Source: CAIXRL01 sp964619155 (GTDB lineage Bacteria; Eisenbacteria; RBG-16-71-46). From it: a DNA stretch of 10,001 bases. Position numbers and translations under genes: made by a program. The first letter of the stretch is position 1, and each line of letters begins with the position of its first letter. Shown in pieces: positions 4,167-10,001 of the stretch. The stretch is taken from positions 1 to 10,001 of the forward strand of contig CAZUEM010000122.1 in NCBI GenBank assembly GCA_964619155.1. Reading direction: 5' to 3'. The notes below the pieces were generated by a model. The model saw only the letters and a list, made by a program, of their open reading frames with translations. It did not search any database and was not told the origin of the DNA.

Positions 4167-6875
4167 ATGCTCATCCCCCTGATGGCTCCTGCACGGGTGT
4201 CGTGGGCGCTCGCCACCCTCGCGGTGTCTCTTTCGGTCCTGCTCGCTCCTTCACCGTGCGCGGCGCAGTTCGGCTGGGCGCAGTCCGTCCCGCCCGAGGT
4301 CGTGCTCGGCTTCCAGCCCCGCACGCCCGAGGAGGCGGCGCATCCGCCGCGCGCCTTCCCGGGGTTCGCGCCGCTCGAGCCGTTCGCGCAGCGGGCCGAG
4401 GCATTGGCAGCCGGCGTTGGCCCCGGCGCGGTCTGGACCGCGTGGGCCCCGCCGGGACTCTCCCTCCACTCCCTGGTGCACGACTCGCGCCGCGGGGTCT
4501 TCTACATCGTCGGGGGTGTCGCGGTACTCGACCCGCAGGGACTTGTCTGGCGCTACGAGCCCGGGCCCGGCACGTGCACCCCGATCGCCACGCGCCCGGG
4601 TGGTGCCGGGGCCGTCTTCGCTGGGGCTGTCTACGACTCGCTTCGCGATCGGGTCCTGGTTGCCAGCCTCTCGAGCGGGGTCCTCGCTGTTGATGCCCTC
4701 GAGCTTCCGGGCCTCGGTTGGGCGCGGGTGTGGAGCACGCCCGAGGGGGGAGATCCCTTCGACGGACTGCGCCCAGCCGGCATGGCCATCGACACGCGAC
4801 GTGACCAACTCGCGCTGCTCGGCCTCTGGGATCCGGACTCCCTGGCCCAGCGCATCCTCCGGATTCCGCTGTCGGACCCTGGCGCCTGGATGACCCTGTG
4901 GTCACACGGAGCGGTTCTTCCACCAATCGCCCCCAATGGCGCGGCGGTTTACGACGAGGTTCGCGATCGGTTCTTCGTCGTGTTCGACGAGAACTGGCAT
5001 TCGACCTGGCCGGGAACGGGGCAGCGTCTCTCGAGTCTGTGGAGTGTGAACGCCTCCGGAGTGCCCGTGTGGGCGGCAGTGCCCCTCGGCCCGGCGTGGG
5101 GGCGCGGCTCGCCGCGCGACCTGGTGCGCGATCGAGTGACCGACCGCCTGATCGTCGTGGACGAGTACGCGGGCGCCTGGAGCATCTCGCCGGAGGACGG
5201 AAGCGCGACGCGGCTGGACGATGGAAACGCCGAGCCCGCCGGCACGTACACCACTCGCTTCGGCATCGCCCTCGCGTTCGACCCGGTGACGCGGCGCCTC
5301 CACGCGCATGGTGGCCAGGAGCTTGCGCAGGCGTTGCCGATGTTCCTGTCGCTTCCGGTCGAGCCCCCTGGAGCCCCGCCTGTCGGATGGACCAGCGAAG
5401 CACCTGGCTCGGCCGGCAGCCGGTGGTTCCACTCGCTTCTCTTCGATCCCGCCGGGAACCGCATGGTCGTCGTCGGAGGATCCACCTTTTCGTCCGACTA
5501 CTACGCGATGCCTCCCACGGCTGTCCATCCATTGGACGCCAGCAAGGGGTGGCAGCATGTCGAGCCCGCGGGGCCTCCCTGGCGCGAGCGGTCTCTGGGG
5601 AGCGCCTACGCTCTCGACCGCGACCGAAACTCAGTGCTGGCGTACGGCGGCCAGCAGTTCGGGAGCGGGCTGTTGGGTGACACGCTGTGGTCGCTGCCGC
5701 TGTCGGGCGGCCGGTGGCAGATGGTCCTCACGCACGGACCGAAACCGCCGGCGCGGCGATGGGCGCAGTTCTTCTTCGATGCCATGAACGGGCGGTTCAT
5801 CCTCTTCGGCGGCGACGACCTGCACGCCTATCTCGACGACGCTTGGGAGTTGCGCATGGGCCCCACACCGACGTGGCGTCCGCTCGGAGTCGGCGGTGCG
5901 CCTGCTGGCCCATACGAGGCCATCTTTCCGGATGAGTGGCGTGGTGGGGCATGGGCGATCTCCACGCGCGCCTATCGCCCTGTCTCACGAGTGGTGCTCG
6001 ACCCCGACAGCATCGTGTTCACCCCGGTTCCCACCGCGGGAGACATGCCCAACATCGCCTGGCACATGTCCGGCTTCTGCTTCGATCCGTTTCGCCAGCG
6101 CCTGGTCGGATTCCTGAGGAAAGGCGTGGACGACGTCCATTTCACCGACCTCTTCGAAGTACGACTCGGCCCCAGCGTGGCGTGGAGCCAGCTGCCGATC
6201 TCTGGACTCGTGCCCTACAACCGCGGATTCATCGCGACCACGTTCGATCCCGGCGGCAACCGGATGTTCCTGTACGGCGGCTACGACGACAACGAGGACT
6301 ACCGCGGCGACACCTGGCAGCTGCAGCTCCTCGACTACGTCACGCCGGTCGCGATCTCTCTGGCCTCGGCGACCGCCGACGCGGCCGGCGCGCACCTGCG
6401 CTGGCGGCTGGGCGCGGCGTTCGCGACCGCCGACGTCGAACGCGCTCGCGATGGCATCGCGTGGGAGCCGCTGGGCAACGCGCGCGCGACCGGCGCCGGG
6501 GATCTGTCGTTCGACGATCCGGGCCTCGCGCCGGGAGAGTCGGCGGCCTACCGCCTGCGCGTGCTCGCCGGGAGCGAAGTGATCGTTTCGGAGCCGGCAT
6601 GGGTGACGGCGCCCGCGGGTGCGGCGGCGAGCCTGTCGCTGCGCGTGCTCGCGCCCGCGCCGGGCGGCGCGCCCTCGGTGCTGCTGTCGTCGACCCCCGG
6701 GATCGAAGCGCGCCTGAGCCTGCACGACGTGAGCGGCCGGCGACTCGAAGCGGTGAGCCTCGCGGGCGGCACGAGTGCGTACACGTTCGCACGCCGTCCG
6801 GAGCCGGGGCTCTACTTCGCCGAGCTGGCGCAGCGCGGCAACCGGCGCGTCGCGCGCATCGTCGTCACGCCCTGA
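4167..6875 (+). CDS. secreted kelch-like propeller protein with C-terminal sorting-type domain
   Basis: From ATG 4167 the protein has 902 residues. Residues 1-33 form a signal peptide: a hydrophobic core at about 11-27, then PSPCAA before Gln34. Residues about 100-725 contain some twelve copies of a kelch-like strand motif (aromatic-Asp-x-x-x-x-Arg, then hydrophobics, often ending Gly-Gly) near residues 105, 155, 208, 261, 320, 370, 426, 482, 537, 609, 639 and 693. They are mostly 49-61 residues apart, one blade each, and together imply two tandem beta-propellers or one very large one. Residues 728-815 look like a fibronectin-III/Ig-type beta-sandwich. Residues 822-902 end in the pattern LSLHDVSGRRL ... 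GLYFAELAQRG ... ARIVVTP, typical of FlgD-Ig or type IX secretion C-terminal modules. Ligand and role are unknown; cell-surface binding or structure is likely. The start is uncertain: ATG 4182 also works, no strong Shine-Dalgarno precedes either, and an ATG at 4083 would spoil the leader. Confidence 0.85.
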   Translation: MLIPLMAPARVSWALATLAVSLSVLLAPSPCAAQFGWAQSVPPEVVLGFQPRTPEEAAHPPRAFPGFAPLEPFAQRAEALAAGVGPGAVWTAWAPPGLSLHSLVHDSRRGVFYIVGGVAVLDPQGLVWRYEPGPGTCTPIATRPGGAGAVFAGAVYDSLRDRVLVASLSSGVLAVDALELPGLGWARVWSTPEGGDPFDGLRPAGMAIDTRRDQLALLGLWDPDSLAQRILRIPLSDPGAWMTLWSHGAVLPPIAPNGAAVYDEVRDRFFVVFDENWHSTWPGTGQRLSSLWSVNASGVPVWAAVPLGPAWGRGSPRDLVRDRVTDRLIVVDEYAGAWSISPEDGSATRLDDGNAEPAGTYTTRFGIALAFDPVTRRLHAHGGQELAQALPMFLSLPVEPPGAPPVGWTSEAPGSAGSRWFHSLLFDPAGNRMVVVGGSTFSSDYYAMPPTAVHPLDASKGWQHVEPAGPPWRERSLGSAYALDRDRNSVLAYGGQQFGSGLLGDTLWSLPLSGGRWQMVLTHGPKPPARRWAQFFFDAMNGRFILFGGDDLHAYLDDAWELRMGPTPTWRPLGVGGAPAGPYEAIFPDEWRGGAWAISTRAYRPVSRVVLDPDSIVFTPVPTAGDMPNIAWHMSGFCFDPFRQRLVGFLRKGVDDVHFTDLFEVRLGPSVAWSQLPISGLVPYNRGFIATTFDPGGNRMFLYGGYDDNEDYRGDTWQLQLLDYVTPVAISLASATADAAGAHLRWRLGAAFATADVERARDGIAWEPLGNARATGAGDLSFDDPGLAPGESAAYRLRVLAGSEVIVSEPAWVTAPAGAAASLSLRVLAPAPGGAPSVLLSSTPGIEARLSLHDVSGRRLEAVSLAGGTSAYTFARRPEPGLYFAELAQRGNRRVARIVVTP

Positions 6876-6883
6876 CGGCTCCC

Positions 6884-6917
6884 GGCCGGCGCCCATGCCC
6901 GGCGCGGCGCCCCGGCC
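6884..6917 (+). terminator. possible hairpin terminator after the kelch-type gene
   Basis: GGCCGGCGCC (6884-6893) can pair with GGCGCC (6906-6911) and GGCC (6914-6917), leaving a two-base bulge and a 12-base loop, 8 bases after the stop codon. No U-tract follows, so this is only a candidate. Confidence 0.3.
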
Positions 6918-7066
6918 GTCCGGCCCCGGCCGCTCCGTGTACGCCTCGGGACACCCGCGCACTATTCACTGGCGCCGCGCCCTTGGCATGCGCCAACTTG
7001 CGCCCGGCACGGCGGCTGCAACTGACCCGGACGTCACAAGCCCCGTGCTCCCCGACCTCATTAGAT

Positions 7067-7071
7067 GGAGG
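7067..7071 (+). promoter_or_regulatory. Shine-Dalgarno that fixes the start at 7078
   Basis: GGAGG lies 6 bases before ATG 7078. The same frame is open upstream to 6775 but overlaps the previous gene there. Only the 7078 start opens with a lysine-lysine signal peptide. Confidence 0.8.
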
Positions 7072-7077
7072 CCCTGG

Positions 7078-7650
7078 ATGAAGAAGCTCCTGTCGGTTTC
7101 GCTCGCGGCCCTGCTGGGCCTCACGCTCGTCGGCGTGGACTTCGCCGACGCCGCCCGCGCGCGCGTCGTGCACCGCGGGCCTCGAGGCCGCACCGTGGTG
7201 GTCGTCAAGCGCGGGCACCCGATCCGCCGCTCCATGCACCGCGTCGTCTACCGGCGTCCGAACGTCGTCGTGCGCGTCGCTCCGGCGGTGTTCCTGCCGC
7301 TCGTCGTGTGGTCGCCGGTCGTGATCGCGCGCCCCGCAGCCGACCGCATGGTGTGGCAGGACGCCGAGACGCTGTACCGCGAGGAGGACTGGGCGGAGAC
7401 GGTCTTCGACTCGAACCAGCGCGGCTCGAAGCTCCACCTCGAGGTGGTCTCGGGCCGCATCCAGTTCGACTTCGCCGAGGTGGTGTTCGAGAACGGCGAC
7501 ACGCGCGTCGTGGATTTCGCCAACGGCGTGCGCGGGCCGGGCGTCTATTCGCTGCTCGACTTCCGGGACGGCCGCCGCGTGGATCACGTGCGGCTCATCG
7601 CCCGCGCGAAGTCCGACGAGGCGCGGGTCGCGCTGATCCTCGAGAAGTAG
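7078..7650 (+). CDS. secreted protein of unknown function with beta-rich C-terminus
   Basis: I do not recognise this 190-residue protein. Residues 1-25 form a clear signal peptide (MKK, hydrophobic core 4-20, cleavage near ADA/A at 24-26). Residues 27-60 hold twelve Arg or Lys and no acidic residue. Residues 62-84 are strongly hydrophobic, broken by prolines, and may be buried strands or a membrane-contacting segment. Residues 89-190 alternate short beta-like strands with acidic turns (VWQDAETLYREEDW, then strands around 118-124, 128-137, 142-147 and 169-189), suggesting a small beta-sandwich. The pattern resembles periplasmic beta-sandwich proteins of the DUF2541 kind, but this is an impression from strand pattern only. 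The gene starts 202 bases after the kelch-type gene and lies 80 bases before the ATPase gene. Codon use is like its neighbours. Confidence 0.8.
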   Translation: MKKLLSVSLAALLGLTLVGVDFADAARARVVHRGPRGRTVVVVKRGHPIRRSMHRVVYRRPNVVVRVAPAVFLPLVVWSPVVIARPAADRMVWQDAETLYREEDWAETVFDSNQRGSKLHLEVVSGRIQFDFAEVVFENGDTRVVDFANGVRGPGVYSLLDFRDGRRVDHVRLIARAKSDEARVALILEK

Positions 7651-7658
7651 CCCGCCGG

Positions 7659-7688
7659 GCGCGCCGTCCGGCACTCGCCGCGGCGCGC
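7659..7688 (+). terminator. possible GC hairpin after the small secreted protein gene
   Basis: GCGCGCCG (7659-7666) pairs perfectly with CGGCGCGC (7681-7688) around a 14-base loop, 8 bases after the stop codon, followed by GCTTCC. It lacks a true U-tract. It may be a weak terminator or chance pairing in GC-rich DNA. Confidence 0.35.
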
Positions 7689-7697
7689 GCTTCCGGC

Positions 7698-7703
7698 TAG
7701 CAT
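7698..7703 (+). promoter_or_regulatory. possible -10 element for the ATPase gene
   Basis: TAGCAT within GCTAGCATG lies 27 bases before the start codon, which would give a leader of about 20 bases containing the GGAGGT ribosome site. It shares TAGCNT with the candidates upstream of the tRNA and peptidase genes. A -35 box is not evident. Confidence 0.35.
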
Positions 7704-7730
7704 GCGGGCCCTCAACCCGGAGGTGCCCGC

Positions 7731-9350
7731 ATGCAGCCCGAAGTCCTCGACGCCGCCCGCAAGGCCTTCCCGAAGGGGGAGGGCACGGTCGCACTCGGCG
7801 CCATCCTGCACGGAGGCGAGTGCCACCCCGAGCCGATCGCCACGCTGCCGCTCGCCATGGCCAACCGCCACGGCCTGGTGGCGGGCGCGACCGGCACCGG
7901 CAAGACGCGCACGCTGCAGCTGCTGGCCGAGCAGTTCTCGGCCGCCGGCGTGCCCGTCTTCCTCGCCGACATGAAGGGCGACCTCTCGGGCCTCGCCGTG
8001 CCGGGCGCCTCGAACGCGCGGCTGGCGCAGCGCGCCACCGACACCGGCTGGGACTGGAAGGCCGCGGGCTGCCCGGTCGAGTTCCTGAGCCTCGAGGGCG
8101 GCGACGGCGCGCAACTGCGCGCGACGGTGTCGTCGTTCGGCCCGCTGCTCCTGGCGCGCGTGCTGGGCCTCAATGAAACCCAGTCGAGCGTGCTCTCGAT
8201 GGTGTTCAAGTTCTCCGACGACAAGCGCCTTCCACTGCTCGACCTCTCCGACCTGCGCGCGGTGCTCCAGCACCTGGCCGGCGACGGCGCGGACGACCTG
8301 GCGGCCTACGGCGGCATGAGCAAGGCGACCGTGGGCGTGCTGCTGCGCGAGCTGGTCGAGCTCGAGCAGCAGGGCGCGGGGCCGTTCTTCGGCGAGCCGG
8401 AGTTCGAGCTGGACGACCTGCTGCAGGTGGAGGAGGACGGCCGCGGCGTGGTCAGCGTGCTCGAGCTGCCGAAGCTGCAGGACCGCCCGGCGCTCTTCAG
8501 CACGTTCATGATGTGGATGCTGGCGCGCCTCTACTCCGACCTGCCCGAGGTGGGCGACCTCGACAGACCGAAGCTCGTCTTCTTCTTCGACGAGGCGCAC
8601 CTGCTGTTCGACGACGCGAGCAAGGGCTTCCTCGAGCAGGTCGAGCAGGTCGTGCGGCTCATCCGCTCGAAGGGCGTGGGGGTGTGGTTCGTCACCCAGA
8701 GCCCGAAGGACGTGCCGGCCGACGTGCTCGGCCAGCTCGGCAACCGCGTGCAGCACGCGCTGCGCGCGTTCACGCCCGAGGACGACGCGGCGCTCAAGGC
8801 GGCGGCGCGCACGTTCCCCAAGACCGCGCACTACGACGTCGAGGAGACGCTCACCACGCTCGGCACCGGCGAGGCGTTCGTCACGGTGCTGGCGCCGAAC
8901 GGCGCGCCGACGCCGCCGTTCGCGGTGCGGCTCATTCCGCCGGCGGCGCGCATGGGCCCGCTCACGCCCGACGAGCTGAAGGCGCAGCTCACGGCCTCGG
9001 ACCAGGTGCGCGAGTACGCGACGCCCGTGGACCGCGAGAGCGCCCGCGAGATGCTGGCCGCGCGCATGGCGGGCGGCGACGCGCCCGCGGCCGGCGAGGC
9101 GCCGCCCGCGGAAGCGCCGAAGGAGGACGCGGGGCAGAAAGCCGCCGAGGTGATCGGCGGGGCCGCCGCGCTCGCCGGGGCGCTCTTCGGCTCGCGCCTC
9201 GTGCGCGACGTGGCGCGCACGGCGACGCGCGAGGTGGCGCGCGGCGCGCTCGGCGCGCTGCTCGGCGCGCCGCCGCGCCGCCGCACGACGCGGCGGCGCA
9301 AGACCACGGCGAGCCTCGCGGGCTCGCTGCTGCGCAACCTGCTCCGTTGA
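7731..9350 (+). CDS. yjgR: HerA-like P-loop ATPase, YjgR/DUF853 family
   Basis: This 539-residue protein belongs to the HerA/FtsK-type additional-strand ATPases, in the branch of Escherichia coli YjgR, whose role is not established. Walker A is GATGTGKT at 52-59 after LAMANRHGLVAG. A conserved block LADMKGDLSGLA (78-89) follows, then Walker B KLVFFFDEAH (281-290) with Asp287-Glu288, and a sensor-like VTQSP at 321-325. LGNRVQHALRAF (336-347) supplies Arg339 and Arg345 as finger candidates. Such proteins form hexameric rings and may pump or remodel DNA, but no partner nuclease (NurA-like) is present here. From about residue 448 the tail is low-complexity Ala/Pro, then an Ala/Gly helix region (471-512) and a basic stretch (515-524) with seven Arg or Lys, possibly contacting nucleic acid or membrane. 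The start has GGAGGT at 6-base spacing. Family length is usually near 500, so the protein looks complete. Confidence 0.93.
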   Translation: MQPEVLDAARKAFPKGEGTVALGAILHGGECHPEPIATLPLAMANRHGLVAGATGTGKTRTLQLLAEQFSAAGVPVFLADMKGDLSGLAVPGASNARLAQRATDTGWDWKAAGCPVEFLSLEGGDGAQLRATVSSFGPLLLARVLGLNETQSSVLSMVFKFSDDKRLPLLDLSDLRAVLQHLAGDGADDLAAYGGMSKATVGVLLRELVELEQQGAGPFFGEPEFELDDLLQVEEDGRGVVSVLELPKLQDRPALFSTFMMWMLARLYSDLPEVGDLDRPKLVFFFDEAHLLFDDASKGFLEQVEQVVRLIRSKGVGVWFVTQSPKDVPADVLGQLGNRVQHALRAFTPEDDAALKAAARTFPKTAHYDVEETLTTLGTGEAFVTVLAPNGAPTPPFAVRLIPPAARMGPLTPDELKAQLTASDQVREYATPVDRESAREMLAARMAGGDAPAAGEAPPAEAPKEDAGQKAAEVIGGAAALAGALFGSRLVRDVARTATREVARGALGALLGAPPRRRTTRRRKTTASLAGSLLRNLLR

Positions 9351-9381
9351 CGCCGCGCCGACCGACCGGGCCGCGGCCGAA

Positions 9382-9387
9382 GGGGAG
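9382..9387 (+). promoter_or_regulatory. Shine-Dalgarno supporting a TTG start
   Basis: GGGGAG lies 6 bases before TTG 9394. The first ATG in this frame (codon 42) falls after the conserved DDW motif, so the TTG start is strongly preferred. Confidence 0.7.
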
Positions 9388-9393
9388 CGGGCG

Positions 9394-10001
9394 TTGAAGC
9401 GCGCGCTCGCCTGGGGGCCGCCCGCGCTCGCCGCGCTCGCGGCGGCGCTGCTCCACTGGCGCGCGCTGGCGGCGCCGTTCTTCGCCGACGACTGGCTGTT
9501 CCTCGACCAGGCGCGGATGAAGCCCCTGCTCGCGGCGGCGCTCTCGCCGGACCCGATCGGCAACTTCTTCCGGCCGCTCGGGCGCGTGCTGTGGTTCTGG
9601 ACGCTGGGCCGCCTCGGGGGCGAGTCGCCCGGGGCGTTCCACGCCGCGAACCTGCTGCTCTGGCTCGCGAGCGTGGTGCTGCTGTGGTGGCTGGCGCGCC
9701 GCCTCGCGGGCCCGCGCGCGGCGGCCGTCGCGGCGGGCGTCTTCGCGCTCACGTACGCGGCCGACGTGCCGGTGCTGTGGGCCTCGGGCGCGCAGGACCT
9801 GCTGGCGCTCGCGCTCGCCCTCGCGGCGCTGCTCGCGGCGGCGCGCGGGCGGATCGCGCTCGCGGCCGCCGCGCTCTTCCTCGCGCCCTTCGCCAAGGAG
9901 ACCGTCGCGATCGCGCTCGTGCCCGCGCTGCTGCTCGCGCGCCGGCCGGGCGACGCGCCGGCCGCGTGGGCGAAGCGCGCGTGGCCGCTCGCGGCCGCGA
10001 C
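9394..10001 (+). CDS. polytopic GT-C-like membrane protein, N-terminal part
   Basis: From TTG 9394 the frame stays open for 202 codons to the window end, so the gene is cut. A first hydrophobic helix (about 5-22) leads into an extracytoplasmic loop with FFADDWLFLD (29-38), the acidic-pair position seen in GT-C glycosyltransferases, and NFFRPLGRVLW (57-67). Further membrane helices cover about 84-101, 109-123, 128-150 and 154-182. Lys168-Glu169 in PFAKET matches the (S/C)KE loop of PMT- and TMTC-type proteins. Members of these families transfer sugars from a lipid-linked donor to proteins or cell-envelope glycans, often with C-terminal TPR repeats, but the part that would show this is missing. 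It starts 43 bases after the ATPase gene and is probably in the same transcript. The family call is from motifs; the substrate is unknown. Confidence 0.78.
   Translation, partial: MKRALAWGPPALAALAAALLHWRALAAPFFADDWLFLDQARMKPLLAAALSPDPIGNFFRPLGRVLWFWTLGRLGGESPGAFHAANLLLWLASVVLLWWLARRLAGPRAAAVAAGVFALTYAADVPVLWASGAQDLLALALALAALLAAARGRIALAAAALFLAPFAKETVAIALVPALLLARRPGDAPAAWAKRAWPLAAA

Noticed and set aside
6984..7001. Sigma-54-like TGGCAT ... TTGC upstream of the gene at 7078
   Set aside because: There are 13 bases between the GG and GC elements instead of the required 10, so it does not fit a -24/-12 promoter.
7584..9896. 770-codon minus-strand open frame across the ATPase and next gene
   Set aside because: It spans two plus-strand genes with clear motifs and is repetitive Arg/Ala/His sequence. 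Length alone is not evidence at this GC content.
1..10001. CRISPR arrays, insertion sequences, rRNA genes, or defence-type systems
   Set aside because: No regular direct repeats, transposase or integrase motifs, rRNA-like sequence or defence-gene clusters are visible. The HerA-like ATPase lacks a neighbouring nuclease or sirtuin-type partner.

Overview
This window is very GC-rich bacterial DNA with dense, mostly short-spaced genes and strong G/C preference at third codon positions. It holds six complete protein genes, one tRNA gene, a probable 24-codon tail of an upstream gene at the left edge and a truncated membrane-protein gene at the right edge. The 902-residue kelch-type secreted protein ends in an Ig-like, C-terminal-sorting-type module. 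That ending, the extreme GC content and the overall gene mix recall FCB-superphylum bacteria of the Candidatus Eisenbacteria kind. This placement is an inference from protein style, not a proven assignment.

Region 1 (1-1609, plus strand) is a signalling operon. The end of an unseen gene overlaps, by ATGA, a stand-alone receiver-domain response regulator. That gene in turn overlaps, by ATGA, a 381-residue protein built from one N-terminal membrane helix, a full receiver domain and a glycine-cleavage H-protein-like (lipoyl-type) domain whose lipoyl-lysine position is a glutamate. Neither receiver protein has a DNA-binding output. The second would attach a phosphorylatable switch and a probably unlipoylated H-fold to the membrane. 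It is the most unusual object in the window. A perfect 14-bp hairpin at 1634-1665 separates this operon from the convergent gene that follows and probably terminates both.

Region 2 (1713-3847, minus strand) carries an M3-family oligoendopeptidase F with an N-terminal signal peptide and, upstream of it on the same strand, a class II tRNA-Leu(CAA) gene with an encoded CCA end. The 319 bases between the tRNA and the next gene (3848-4166) contain a possible tRNA promoter and no gene I can support.

Region 3 (4167-7650, plus strand) holds two exported proteins. The first is the kelch-like beta-propeller protein with about twelve blade motifs and a C-terminal sorting-type module. The second is a small secreted protein of unknown function with a strongly basic N-terminal segment and a beta-rich, acidic C-terminal domain.

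Region 4 (7731-10001, plus strand) holds a HerA/FtsK-like P-loop ATPase of the YjgR (DUF853) family. After 43 bases comes the start of a polytopic GT-C-type (PMT/TMTC-like) membrane protein, opened by a TTG codon behind a good Shine-Dalgarno sequence and cut by the window end. The two are probably co-transcribed, although no functional link is evident. A TAGCNT hexamer recurs at -10-like distance upstream of the tRNA, the peptidase and the ATPase genes and may be this organism's housekeeping -10 element.
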